A DNA stretch of 64,000 nt from Periplaneta americana (taxonomy: Eukaryota > Arthropoda > Insecta > Blattodea > Blattidae). The stretch covers positions 111,765,001 through 111,829,000 of the forward strand of contig NC_091117.1 in the NCBI RefSeq assembly GCF_040183065.1, given 5' to 3'. Shown here one piece after another: positions 11,389 to 23,352 of this stretch. The notes beneath the pieces were generated by a model. The model saw only the letters and a list, made by a program, of their open reading frames with translations. It ran no database searches and was not told where the DNA came from. The position numbers were made by a program, and so were the translations under genes. Each line of letters opens with the position of its first letter. Position 1 is the first letter of the stretch.

Positions 11389-12289
11389 GTATGTTGCTTA
11401 GTAATTAAATTACACATGTCCTGCATTTACCTACCACAAAAGTTGGAAATATTTGCTGTGCACAGTACTATAGAGAATGGGGTAGAAGCAGAAATCTGGC
11501 CTCATAGGAAGTTATAGTGAAACCAATAATACTATATCCAGAGTGTTAATATGAAATGATACGTCTGCCATGACCTAGAAATTACAAGATGTGTTAAATT
11601 GACCATCTAAAAACTTGATAACTCGGCAAACTTAGGACTTTTGGACATTTCGAAGTAGAAGGGGATAAAATGTCGTATTAGCCTACTTGACTTTCAGATG
11701 TTATGTAATCTTTGAGAGCTTTCACTTTCTTGATCTGCCTTTAGGCTTGTTTTGGTCATTGTGTGTTCTATATTATATGCGATGATTATCCACGTCCGAC
11801 AGATGGCCTGGATAACATTCGTTCCTAACAAGTGGACCTTTCTGCGTCAGTCCTGGCAGAACCGAGTCTCATCCATAGACGAATAGCACTCGGGGCTACA
11901 AGCTTTTCCTATATTAGCATCGGAAATCCGCACTGTCCCCAAGACTTCACCCCAGCCTATTTTTAGTATTGCATATGATAGATGAAAAGGTGGGAAGGTG
12001 AAGAATGCTGGAGTTATATAGGGAAACGTTTGCGTTGTCCATCACAAATTTCGGTATGACTCGGACGGGGATCGAACTCTAGATGGAAGACAAATATGAC
12101 AACGTTGAGCTCTAGATACTGCTAAAAGAACCTTAATTCTGTCAACAGTTCGTACAAGATATCTTTCAATCAACGCAAACGACTTTACTCCGAAGATTAA
12201 TCGTAGTGACAATATAATAATTTAAAATTTTTATATTTTTTATATGAATCGTTATCACAATCCTTCGCTGTGAAGTAACATTTAGCATG
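11389..12289. other. Start of the giant intron; diverged tRNA-like SINE possible
   Basis: No exon is seen. At about 12060-12095 the minus strand has a box-B-like string (GAGTTCGATCCCCGTCC), so 11760-12120 may be an old SINE in reverse orientation. It is too diverged to call firmly. Confidence 0.35.
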
Positions 12290-12480
12290 ACTGACCATGA
12301 AACGAGTGGCCCCGGAATCAAATCCTAGATGGGACAAGTTACATGGTGAGGGTTTTTCCGAGATTTTCCCTCAACCAATAGAAGCAGAATTGTTGGGTAA
12401 CTTCTGGTGTTGGACCATGGACTCATTTCGCCATCATTTTATTCACATATCGTTATCATTATTACCATATCCCCGGTTAA
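12290..12480 (+). mobile_element. Old tRNA-derived SINE copy
   Basis: GGGTTTTTCCGAGATTTTCCCTCAACC, GGTAACTTCTGGTGTTGGACC and GGACTCATTTCGCC (in order) match the body of the intact SINEs at 26019 and 35346. A weak box B (GGAATCAAATCC) precedes it. There are no intact flanking repeats. Confidence 0.65.
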
Positions 12481-12560
12481 GTTTACGGTGCAGCGTTCTG
12501 TATTCATAGAAGAGCGCAACCGTTCGGCGACAAATATTCACAGAACAGGAGTCGTAAGTA

Positions 12561-12725
12561 GGGGAGACCCGGGAAAAACGAATAACCCGGGCAAAGAGAA
12601 TAATGCCTATTTCTTAGAAACGCCAACAGGTAGCGCTTTCTGCTATGTTGGGGCAGAGTCCGTGGATATACCAGAGTAGCGCAATCACCGAGTCGGCCGC
12701 CATTGTTAGTCCTTTTCAACACGCG
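12561..12725 (-). mobile_element. pogo/Tigger-like DNA transposon end
   Basis: After a TA dinucleotide at 12559 the sequence reads GGGGAGACCCGGG, AACGAATAA, CCCGGGCAAAGAGAATAAT. This matches the terminal and subterminal repeats of the pogo-like unit at 25253-25470 (GGGGAAACCCGGGCAAAGCG on the minus strand). On the minus strand a block GACTAACAATGGCGG ... ATATCCACGGACTCTG (about 12650-12710) is homologous to 15702-15775. No transposase is visible in this piece. Confidence 0.55.
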
Positions 12726-13050
12726 TGGGATAGAAATATTTAAAGCAAAACTCAGATATTTTTAATTTGAAGGGCAAAAGCGTTTAAAGGATCTTCTTAC
12801 ATTATGGAACATTATTGTCAGTCAACATACTAATGGAAAAAAAACTTCATTTAATAATTATAATAGCATAAATATACATTTAAATGTTCAATACACTCCT
12901 TCATAAACGTCACAGTTGTAGGTATTACAGCAACAAGAACTTAATAAATTACAAGTAACGAATGAAAACAACAATGTTGCAAATAAAATAACAATAAATC
13001 TAAACATTTCCAACTGCATTCCTCGTGCAAACTCTCGACTTCCGCATATA

Positions 13051-13711
13051 AGGGGACACTATACTGAAATTTCCCGAAGTTCATTAGTTTTAAGAGTTCA
13101 CAACAGTGAAATCAATAATTACCATAATTACGAAGCTAGATTCACCAACTTTTGATCACTGGTATATCTGCTTAATAGTGACAAGTGTACAAAATTGCAT
13201 CCGCCTATGATTCGTGGTTTGCATTTTATTAATGATTTTATTAAAATATTGAACCGCTTTATATAAAAAGTCGCTTGCACTACAATTGGCATTATTCTCA
13301 ACTGATTTTCACTTATATGGCTCCTTACATACATGGAATCAAAGCTTACTATAAGGTTTTGCTGTAAAATTAATAAGCAAATTACTAGAATTTTTTATTA
13401 TAAAAAATAAAAAAATTAATAGTCATAAAAATTCCTAGTAATTTACCCATTCGCTGTACAGAAAATTCCAATAGTAATGTTTGTTCCAATGTATATAAAG
13501 AATCTTATAAGTGAATATCAACGAAAAATAATGTAAATTGTGACGCAATACCTACACTATATAATTAAGTTTTTAATAAAATGCAAACCAGTTATCATAG
13601 AGAGAGACGAAATTTTGTACATGTGTTATCAACCAGATATACTAGTGATAAATATTTCGTGAGTTTAGCTTTAAAAATATGGAAGTTAATAATTTCAGTG
13701 TAATGTCCACT
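13051..13711. mobile_element. Foldback-type element with long imperfect inverted repeats
   Basis: The left arm, starting AGGGGACACTATACTGAAAT (13051), pairs with the reverse complement of the right arm, starting AGTGGACATTACACTGAAAT (ending 13711). Inner blocks also match: TGTACAAAATT and GGTTTGCATTTTATTAA are found at about 13190-13235 and inverted at about 13567-13622. Arms of roughly 150-190 nt flank a central AT-rich stretch. No protein is encoded, so it is probably a MITE or foldback element. No target duplication was identified. Confidence 0.6.
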
Positions 13712-14609
13712 GATGTGAGATTTTGTCATTTTTGGTAAACAAAATCGTTTCTTTGTTTTTATCTTTAAAAATTCATTTATGATCTAAAGATGCCCTCTGC
13801 CAATTTTCATGACCATACGACCGGTCTATCAGCTATTTAGGGTTACATTTTTAAAAGGCTGCGGGCTCTGACTGTTAATTTAAATGCTCCGTCCACGACC
13901 TCCACTCTGAATTCTGCGACCATTTTGGAAATTACGCTATATTTCATACATTATGAATTATATTAGATTTCCGAATGAGCCAGTGTAGCTTCTCGACTTC
14001 TCGAAATATTTCTTCATAGAATCCAATAGGTGTTAGACCTACTTCAAAGGCTGCTTTCCTTTAAAAGATATTCAGTTACAAAGGAGAGCACAACTCTTGT
14101 CTTAAGGAAAATTCCACTTGTTGCTAGTAGCCATAAGAACGTGTTTTCCATGCTTGGTTTTTGTTTGTGATACAAGAAATATTTGCAAGTTTCTAACAGT
14201 TTTGTTGTTAGTGTTATAATAGTGTCTACAGTCCATAGTGAATTGTAAATAATATTTACCTATTATAGTGTTTTCATAAGATTACATAATTTTTTAGTCA
14301 TCTTTATTTACTAGTGTTGGTTAGGTGTGCACAGCGTGGTAGTGTATATAAGGATAAGTTCTGTATATAATATGCTAGTTCTATGTGATTCAAAAGGCCT
14401 AGAAAATAAAAAAAAAGACAGAGATCTGGTTCATTATTATTATCCCAAACTTTTTAAGTCAATTTTCTCCATTTCAATATTTTTTGTAAATTTTGCATTG
14501 CTAAAAATGCTACTCTTTCTATAGATTCTGTACTACATGCATGATTTTTTTGCAGAGGTTTTTGAATATGTTCTTAACAAAACTTACTATCAGTATTATA
14601 CCTAACACT
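13712..14609. other. No gene seen
   Basis: AT-rich intronic sequence. Short open frames have no recognisable motif and no consistent splice boundaries. Confidence 0.45.
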
Positions 14610-14850
14610 CATTTTTGTTGTTGTTGTTGTTGTTTAGTCAACTGTCCGAAGACAGGTTTGAACCTCATAAGTACCACCAATAAGGCATCACTCATGAGAC
14701 AACTAGGCCAGGAGATAATGGGGTAGGGTGACAAGTTTCTTTCCCCATCCAATGCATACTTCGCCGATTAGCTACATATTCCACTAATCAGACTTCAGAT
14801 GCTTAAAAACAATTGTCCTTCCTCTGACACATATCGTAAAGTGAGATATA
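14610..14850 (+). repeat. Dispersed insect repeat beginning (GTT)n then GTCCGAAGACAGG
   Basis: (TTG)n is followed by TTTAGTCAACTGTCCGAAGA, then GAGACAACTAGGCCAGGAGA and ACTAATCAGACTTC. I recognise this pattern as a dispersed repeat in large insect genomes (SINE-like or a LINE end). The class is not determined from this single copy. Confidence 0.5.
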
Positions 14851-15689
14851 CTGCCTGATTATATATCAGCCAGAAGAGGTATTTTTTAATATTAATTTTT
14901 TACGCTGGAGTTGAATTTTTTCTGTTTTTACACTTTCAGTGCATGGAATATTTTTAATTATTTTTTTAGTAAAATAAAGAGGAAAATTGTATAGTAAGTT
15001 TCGTTTCTGAAGGTCTGACACGTATGTAGACAAAAATTCTGGCGAAAATAGTAGCAATTTTTGAAAACCTAAATTTACACAATTTAAAATTACAAATTAA
15101 AAGCACAAAATTTCAGAGATCTACCTAGAATAGTTTAGAAAATTGAAATTTCACATCAGTCTAACCTTAATAGCGTTTCTAGTTTCTACGGTCTTTGTAT
15201 TTTCCAATCGAGCCAAACAAAACAATCTTGTCCCAAGAATGAATTCAGAATTTCGAAAATATGTCATTCTTGCAAATAGCAAATAACATTAAATTCAGAA
15301 ATGCTTGATTTGAAATGGGGAAAATGGTAAACATTTGACATTGATCCTAATTGGTACGTGATTTTCATTTGTTTTATGTAGAAATATCATTGCTGAAACA
15401 ACTTAAATTCTAGATTAGTTTTATTAAAATATTTTGGGGCCCAAATTTAAAAAAAATAAATATCAAAATACAGTCATTCATTAATCTCACAATGTATGCT
15501 CGGTTAGGTAGCGGATCGTTCCTTTTTATATTTATAGTCACTTCTTTTCTTTTTCCTTATTTCTTTCACCTTGTCACAGAGAAAACAAATGTGCTCTTTT
15601 TTCAGTTCTCTGTGAACAGTTCTGAACACAGCAGCACTGCATTTTTTCGCATTTAAATTCCATTCTTTCCCTATACACCTGTATACTGC
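14851..15689. other. No gene seen
   Basis: AT-rich sequence with no motif or repeat structure that I can support. Confidence 0.45.
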
Positions 15690-15701
15690 ATAGCGCGCGC
15701 T

Positions 15702-15900
15702 AGACTAACAATGGCGGATTTGTCGGCATTTGCCGGCTCAAACGATTGCGGTACTCTGGATATCCACGGAATCTGTGTTGGGGAAGAATCCTTACCAGAT
15801 TTTGCTGCCGGAATTGACTTGTCGTCATTCTAGCTAGTAAGAGAAGAAGTCAGCGTGTGTTTGAAGAAAATTGACTGTTTTCTTAAAATATTTCAAGGTA
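15702..15900 (+). mobile_element. Block shared with the 12.6-kb pogo-like piece; 41-codon ORF
   Basis: GACTAACAATGGCGG and ATTGCGGTACTCTGGATATC, CCACGGAATCTG match the minus strand of 12650-12710. An ATG in good context (ACAATGGCG, 15711) opens a 41-codon frame beginning MADLSAFAGSNDCG and stopping at 15831-15833. A possible splice donor (AAG|GTAAGAG) lies at 15897. It may be the 5' exon or end region of the same pogo-like family; before the Harbinger insertion this DNA was contiguous with 24597 onward. Function unknown. Confidence 0.4.
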
Positions 15901-16244
15901 AGAGAAACATATGTACACCATACAGTACTGCAGAAACTCTTTGTTATGTGTTAGTAATATATAGGCGATAGAATTAGTTCTAAAATGCCGTACTTACGAA
16001 GAAGATTATTCACATTTATGTTTGTATAACCTAAAGCTATGGTTTCGCTACGGCGATCATCGCCGAGCGAACAACGCCGGTCGATTAGCTCTACGTGTAA
16101 ATATACGCAGCTGGTTTCTTTACGACATTCATCTCTGGCTGCAGCGATGTGCGTCGGCGTTCATCGCTCTAGATTGATTTGACTTCAAATTGAGAGCGAT
16201 GATCGTCGTTCACTTAGAAAACAAAAGAATGACGACAAAGCAAT

Positions 16245-16413
16245 ATGGCTTCAAAACGTATATTTAGCAACTTTTCAACAATAAATGTTGATATATTAAT
16301 AAATTTTGTTTCCAATCATTCTGCCCTGTATGATATGGGTTCGAAAGAATATAGAGATGCCCATAAAAAAGAAATGTTGTGGAATGAAGTTGGTGAAATT
16401 ATAGGGAAGAGTG
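16245..16413 (+). CDS. Harbinger accessory protein, MADF/Myb-like DNA-binding domain, exon 1
   Basis: An ATG at 16245 opens 56 codons plus one base, ending at the donor GTAAAGT (16414). Residues about 10-55 (DILINFVSNHSALYDM, then YRDAHKKEMLWNEVGEIIGK) match the first half of a MADF domain: an acidic helix, LYD, then W-x-EIG. The split codon G|TA joins exon 2 at 23353 to give GKSVNECKTRWKNVRDTYNR, the second half of the domain with its conserved CKxRWKNLRD. The start is chosen because it is the first ATG and is preceded by stops. In Harbinger elements such a protein helps carry the transposase to DNA and to the nucleus. Confidence 0.85.
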
Positions 16414-17513
16414 GTAAAGTATCTTGTTTTCAAGATTACCTTTATATTTATTATTTGAATTATTTGGTGCAGCTTCAACAAGAAATTGAATTGTTTATAT
16501 CTGTGTGTGTGTGTGTGTCGCTGTGTGTGTGTGTGTTTTTCATATCTTCCTTTTATTTTATTTGTATTATTTTTGTGAAATTTGGTATAAAGTTAGATTA
16601 GTTATAATAGTGGTAATCAATAATAACGGTAGTAATAATAATAACTGTGGTTTCACTATTTTATTATTAGTAGGTATTATTTTCGTTTTGAAAAATCAAA
16701 CTGTGCATAGTTATAGCACGAATGGCCGTACGAGCTCGTGCGAAGGATCTTGTGTACATGGGTTTGTATAATTTATTATGCATCAATAAATGCACTTATC
16801 TATCTATCTATCTTGTTTTCAAGATAGGGTAATATGCGAATACATACGAAAAACAATATATTACAAATGAACTTTTTAATAACAGTGTTTATAAAAATGC
16901 TGAACTGAGTGTTTTTAAAGCAGGGACATATAAATAGGGTATCAAGAGAATCTTTTCCCCGAAATTTCAATCTTTAATGACGATTATAGTATGGCTAATT
17001 AATTAGCCTACTTGATACTACTTTAAAATTCAAATGAAGTGTGTCCTATCACTAAATATTGATATGGTTTGCTCGCTCGGAAAATAAAGGTATTTTTCCA
17101 GAAAAGCTACAACAAAGAGGACACAATATTCTTTCCTTTCACTAACTTCTGTGAGATATGGCTACATATATTGATACATAGGCCTACGTGGTTTTAGTTT
17201 GTAGCCACAAATATTTTCAATATGGAACCGTATAAAAGTCATTTAATACCTATCTATACATTCTAATGCACTGTTGTAGCTCCACCCCACTTTTTAATAA
17301 TTACCAACACAACATACGAGAGACACAGGACGAAACTGTACTAGGGAAGTGGTCAGTTTCCTTAGCATTGCTCCTGGACTTCTCGAGTATTATATTTGTA
17401 ACAATATTGTAGACGGAGGGAGGCTACTGCAGTGCATTAGTTAATTTATAGGTAGGTAACAAACGATTTTTATGTTGAATGTATGTGGCTGCAAACTAAA
17501 TAATATAAATATA
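16414..17513 (+). other. 5' part of the MADF gene intron
   Basis: Contains (TG)n at 16503-16538 and (ATCT)n at 16797-16812, otherwise featureless AT-rich sequence. The intron as a whole spans 16414-23352 and holds the repeats and transposase exon listed separately. Confidence 0.7.
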
Positions 17514-19252
17514 CTAGCTAAAACCACCCGGCGTTGCACGGGTTTTCCTTTCTGCTTCTGTTTTTAATTAAACTGCTTATTACATTTTCGGAAATCTCGG
17601 AAACCTAACTATAGACAACCAAAACGAATTGCCTTTACTAAGCTAAGATTTATTCTTTACTTAACCTCACTTGCATGAATTGATGAACTCCTTAGCGAAA
17701 TGCCTGCCAGCGTTAACTCAATTTAAAACAGTTGTAAATCAGGGACCGAAAAGAAAACATGTCATCATGTGCCTGACGTTCAATTTTTTTTATTTATATA
17801 TTTGTTTTTATTTATTTATTCTGATGTAGTTAAGGCCATTGGGCCTTCTCTTCCACACCGCCAGAAATACAAATAAAATAATAGAAAAATCGAACTATGA
17901 ACAAAGTAAAACCCAAGAATAATATGATTCCTTTTCCTCTTTCTGATTAGTTTCAGCATCGAATCAATATGTACATATATAATTTAATTTATATTGGAAG
18001 ATTTTTTACCCCTTGACAACTGTACACCCACTTATATCATACCCAGTTTTTTTTTAATATGACTTGGAAAATTATATCTCACAAATTCAGAACATATTAT
18101 ATTAATTCTTATTTTATACACAGAATACAGATACAATATAAATTTGCAATAAGTAATTTTTTTAACATAAAGACTGATATTCTGAGAGACGTATAGGCTT
18201 GACGGTATTTTAGAAATTAAGAGATTGTTATTTCCACAACCCATAAGATACTACACTTGCAACGTGATTATACAGATAAAATTTCGCAGTAAGATATTTT
18301 CGGACGTGAACAACAATATTTTGAGAGACGTATATTTTAGAATTAATACAATGCTATTGTCAGTCGGCTTATGTACATTCACATACTACATTAGCAACAT
18401 GACAGAAATATCATTGAGTTGCTTTTTGATATGTGTAAAATCTTCCCCCCCCCCCCCACTCCTTTGTACAAAATATAGTCGGGGATGTGAAAAACACGCA
18501 GTTTTTAAGTAAATGTCTGCAACTTTGAGGTACTGTCCTTGAGCTTCATTTTAATATGGCCATTACAAATGCTAGTCGCACTGAATTGCAATTGCATTAA
18601 ATAGAATGGGTATCATAGCAATACGTGAGATAAAAACATCTTATCTTTTCGTTTTTCCAGTTAATATTGCGACTTTATTACGTTTCGCATGGGTTCTTCA
18701 CACCAATTCACGTTGGTGCATAATTTTGGTGGGTTGATACAGTATTTCGCAGTAGTACGTCTGGTTATTCAATATTAAGTAAATTATGTGGTAGCAATTC
18801 TTGTAGTTTGAAAGAATTCTAGAATTCCGTTGGATAAAACACAGCCTGCTCACTATCTACAACTGCATCGAGAAATTCATAATACGGTCATGGACTGCGT
18901 AAAGATATTTATTGTACGAATTATCTAGTTTTAGCCTTCATGATGTTTACCAACAATGTTATTCGTGTTATAATTTCCATGGCCTTGTGAAAGTCGATGT
19001 TGAATACAAAAGACAATAATAAAAAAACAATTGACTATAGAAGATAGCGTTTTAATATTACATGTTTGGTCGTATTTATTTCTATTTTTTATATTTTAAT
19101 TAATTTAACGTCCATTTGTACAATTTTAATATAGCCTATGTTTTTCTCCTAGTTATGAAGGTTAAATGTGCAACTTTGGCACATATCGGTCAAAGTGTGT
19201 AGATTTGTATAGAGAACATACATACCCACATTCACTTTTACCATATATATAT
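17514..19252 (+). mobile_element. Dispersed repeat 'B' with ACTAGCT leader, copy 1
   Basis: It begins ACTAGCTAAAACCACCCGGC then GTTGCACGGGTTTTCC, and ends CACATTCACTTTTACCATAT, ATATAAGA. The same leader, internal blocks (ACTATAGACAACC, CAACTTTGAGG, AAAGTCGATGTTGAATACAA) and end recur in the same order at 20104-22327. The (CATA) tract near its 3' end has only about two units here. A LINE-type 3' hairpin motif (17821-17865, minus) and a C13 run (18445-18457) lie inside. No coding capacity is evident. Confidence 0.75.
17821..17865 (-). repeat. LINE 3' hairpin motif (copy 2) inside repeat B
   Basis: The minus strand reads GGTGTGGAAGAGAAGGCCCA then ATGGCCTTAACTACATCAG, matching the hairpin at 10421, 25933 and 38938. 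In this copy it is embedded in repeat B. Confidence 0.6.
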
Positions 19253-20103
19253 AAGATATCAGTATAATTGTATGGTAACTTTGTTTGAGACAGCATAAAT
19301 AAAATACTACGGGCATATTATTTATGTAGTAAAACTCCCTTTATGGCGGGTTAAAATAAAATAACGTATCTGAAATAATGTAAATAAATTATCAAAATAA
19401 AAAAAGGGGAGTTGAGCTCACGTTCGAACCTATAACCACTTACACTATATTCATTGATCTTACCACTACGCTACAGAAAGCTACGTATTGAAGTGCTTGA
19501 ATTTAAGTATTATGAATGTTTTACATTTGCTGTCTATTATGTTTGATTTTGAATTTATAAAAACTAAACAAATATGTGATTTATCTCATTTTGTATTGTA
19601 TATTATTGCCCATGATACATTCAATCAAGAGATCGTACCTCATTTACGTAGTTTTAATTTAATATTATTTTATTTCATATTCCAATGACAATATGGCCGC
19701 TTTTACAACGGAAGAAGACGTGACTGGATGACGTCAATAAAAAACAATTGATTGTAGAAGAGGCCATTTTAATATCATAAAGGCCTTTTTACGTTCTAAT
19801 TTTTATTGTTTTCAATAATTTAACGTCCATCTGCCCAATTTTAATGTAGCCTATGTTCTTCTCTGGGTTATGAAGATTAAATGTGCAAACTTTGGCAAAT
19901 ATCGGTCAAAGCGTGTAGATTTGTATTGAGTACATACATACATACATACATACATACATACATACATACATACATACATACATACATACATACATACATA
20001 CATACATACATACATACATACATACATACATACATACATACATACATACATACATACATACATACATACATACATACATAGCCACATTGACTTTTATATA
20101 TAA
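19253..20103 (+). repeat. Partial repeat 'B' copy 2 with expanded (CATA)n
   Basis: From about 19735 the sequence matches the 3' third of repeat B (CAATTGATTGTAGAAGAGGC, AAATGTGCAAACTTTGGCAA, CGGTCAAAGCGTGTAG), then (TACA)n at 19931-20080 and GACTTTTATATATAAG. The next base begins copy 3 (ACTAGCTG). The segment 19253-19735 is not shared with the other copies as far as I can see; near 19415-19480 it holds a weak reverse tRNA-like string (ACGTTCGAACCTATAACC). Confidence 0.6.
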
Positions 20104-22327
20104 GACTAGCTGAAAGTACCTGTCGTTGCCCGGGTTTTCCTTTCTGCTTCTGTTTTCAAATGAACTGGTTGTTAAATTTTCAGAAATTTAGGAAACCCAA
20201 CTATAGACAACCAAAAGGAATTGTTTTACTATGCTTTCCTCGCACATAAAGATGAATCTTTACTTAACTTCACTTACATGAATTAATACTCCTTACCCAA
20301 ATGCCTGCCAGGTTTAACTAAATTTAAAACAATTGTAGATCAGGTACCGAAAAGAAAATATTTCATCATGTACAAGACGTTCAACTTTGTTTTAAATTTA
20401 TATATTTATTTGTTTTGTTTATTTATCTCTGCCGGTCAGATGCCGCTAAATTTCAAGTGCTTCATCTTAGTCGTGGCTGTCAGCGTATTAAACACCATTA
20501 ATTTTTCTGCCGTCTCCTTTCCTCCCCGCCAAAATTGTGACGTTGTACAGAGGCAGAGAAAAAATAATTATAAGATCTGTACATTTAACTGAAGCTGTGC
20601 TGACATACATTTCACGTAATTTCATGTCTATGTGTGCTTTCACTTGAACTTCAGAGACTTCTGATGGTGATTAGTGAATTCTCTTGTTCCCAGTCTGAAT
20701 CGTTGGGGTGTCATCGTGAGCCTAAATTTATCTATCGGTCATACCAAAGAATCAATATATACGTATGTAATTCAATTTATATTGGAATATTTTTTACCCC
20801 TTGACAGCTGTACACCCGCTTATATCATACCCGGCCTTTTTTTAAATATTACTTGAGATATTATATCTAACAAATTCAGAACATATTAAATATATTACTT
20901 TTTATTTTATATACAGAATGCAGATAGAGTATAATTTTGTAAGAAGTCATTGTTCAGCATAAATAATAATATTCTGAAAGACATCCTATGTTATAGAAAA
21001 TGAAGTGACCGTTCTTTCCACAACGCTTGACATACTACACTGGCAACCTGAATACACAGATAAAATTTTATTGGACATGGGCAATAATATTTTGAAAGAT
21101 ATATATTTTAGAATTAAGTAGTATATCGAAATGATAGCCGTCCAAAAAATATCGGCATCCCAATCAATTCAAATAAACAAAAAATAGAGAAAATGTAAAT
21201 TAATGTCTTATTTTCAGTGGGCTTACGTATATTCACATACTACATTAGGAACATGACAAAAGTATCATTGATATGCATACAATTCGTTTTCCCGTCTTTT
21301 GTATAAATGTGTATATATGTTTAGGTGTGCTCACTTGAAAGCAAGTTACGCAATTATTGACAATGTGAAAAACACAGAGATTTAAGTGAATGTCTGCAAC
21401 TTTGAGGGACTATCCTTGAGCTTTATTTTACTATGGTCATTACGAATGCTAGTTGCACTTAAATGGCAGTTGCTTAAAATCGAATGGCATGTTACTGGCT
21501 ATCATAAGAATATGTGAGATAAAAACATCTTTTCCTTTCGTTTTGCCAGTTAATACTGTCACTTCTATTACGTTTGTCATGAGTTTTTTTTTCACACCAA
21601 TTCCTATTCCATTGCATAATTCTTGTGGATGAATATTTCGCAATAGTACTATTGGTGATTCAGTATTAAGTACTAAATTATCTGTTGGCAATTCTTGTGA
21701 TTTCAAAGAATTTAAGAATTAAGATTGATAAAACACAGTCTGTTCACTATCTACAACTGTCTCGAGAAATACATAATACGGTTCTGGACTGCATAAGGAT
21801 ATTTACTGCATGAATTGTCTACATTTTGGCCTTCATGATGTATCTACAATGTTATTTTATATCGTTTTGCTTTTTCCATGGGCTCATGAAAGTCGATGTT
21901 GAATACAACAGACAATAATAAAGAACAGTTGACTATAGAAGATTGCATTTTAGTATCATACATGAATGTTTGATCGTATTTATTTTTATTTTTTACTGTT
22001 TTAATTAATATAACGTCCATTTTAACAATTTTAATATAGCCTATGTTCTTCTCCTGGTTATGAAGATTAAATGTGCAAACTCTGGTACATATTGGTCAAA
22101 GCGTGTAGAGTTGTATAGGGAATATACATACATACATACATACATACATACATACATACATACATACATACATACATACATACATACATACATACATACA
22201 TACATACATACATACATACATACATACATACATACATACATACATACATACATACATACATACATACATACATACATACATACATACATACATACATACA
22301 TACCCACATTCACTTTTATATATTAGA
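20104..22327 (+). mobile_element. Dispersed repeat 'B', copy 3, with (CATA)n about 180 nt
   Basis: It starts ACTAGCTGAAAGTACCTGTC directly at the 3' end of copy 2 and runs through the same internal blocks as copy 1. The 3' region is AAATGTGCAAACTCTGGTAC, TTGGTCAAAGCGTGTAG, (CATA)n at 22125-22303, then CCCACATTCACTTTTATATA. All three copies are in the same orientation, giving a head-to-tail array inside the MADF intron. Confidence 0.75.
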
Positions 22328-22564
22328 TAATCTCAAAGCCAGTTAAGAAAGAGAAAAGTATGCTTTCTTTTATGTAGCTTTCTTGGAAAATTACTAATAA
22401 TTTAAATATACGTCCCTGTGTCAGAAGTGGTATAAGTAGGCTACACACTGTATCTTACTGATACCATTTAACTCTTCCTTCTCTACTAGAAAAGTAAGCC
22501 CTAAATTTATCCCTAACGCTAAATGATTCTGCAGAATTATTGCCACCAAACTTGGTTAGTGCTA

Positions 22565-23309
22565 TCAAATTTTCTGATGGCATAATAATATCCTCTCCCT
22601 TAATGTCATATTATGCAGACAGCAGCACGCAATAATTGACAGGTCTGCAGTTTCTATGTTTATTGCAATTGGAGTGAATAAAACTCGGAAAGTCTGGCTC
22701 ATGATTCGAAATGCATTTTCCACAGTTCTTCGTGCTCTGCATAGGCGATAGTTGAATTCGCGTTTGGTTTCATCTTCTATACACTGCGATTTTGGGTAAG
22801 GCCTCATTAGATTTCGTAATAAATGAAATGCTTCATCACCTATAATTACGTGAGAGAAAATTGTATCTGTCCCAGGTAATCGCGAATCATCTGGGATCAA
22901 TGATGGGATCATTTGTTTAATATTGGATTTCTGGTAAATGCCGCTGTCGCTCTCTTTCCCATACGATCCTACATCAACAGCAATAAACCTATATTTAGCA
23001 TCAACCAATGCAAGAAATACTATTGAGTGAAAATTTTTATAATTGAAGTACAAAGATCCACTATTATCGGGACACACAATACGACAGTGTTTACCGTCCA
23101 ATGCTCCACAACAGTTAGGAAAGTCCCACGTTTCATAAAAGTCACTGGCAATAGTTTTCATTTTATCTTTAGTTGGGTTTGGCAGATAAATTGGTGCTAA
23201 TTTCTCGCAAAGTATCTTCAAAATCTCTCGAATTATTCTGCTCATGTAGGAATGTGAAATTCTGAAAGTGAAGGCCAAAGAGCGAAATGATTCCCCAGTA
23301 GCCATATAC
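22565..23309 (-). CDS. HARBI1-like Harbinger transposase, exon 2 (DDE nuclease)
   Basis: The minus-strand acceptor TTCTGTTTCAG precedes the exon at 23309. The joined frame begins YMATGESFRSLAFTFRIS (helix-turn-helix region). All three catalytic acidic residues are present in family context: D in GALDGKH, D in IIGDEAFHLL, E in RRTVENAFRI. The frame is open for 248 codons to the stop at 22565, with no break. The reaction is excision and integration at 3-bp TWA targets. Exon 1 lies at 24393-24070 and the split codon AG|G joins LYITLR to YMATG exactly. The intron (23310-24069) contains the MADF gene's second exon on the opposite strand. Exon 2 looks intact; exon 1 does not. Confidence 0.9.
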
Positions 23310-23352
23310 CTGAAACAGAAAGCAGGCCTAATTGTATTTTTTTTAATTTCAG

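Noticed and set aside
19877..22313. Long open frames of repeating MYVC / YIHT residues
   Set aside because: They are translations of the (CATA)n microsatellites, open in several frames because the unit lacks stops.
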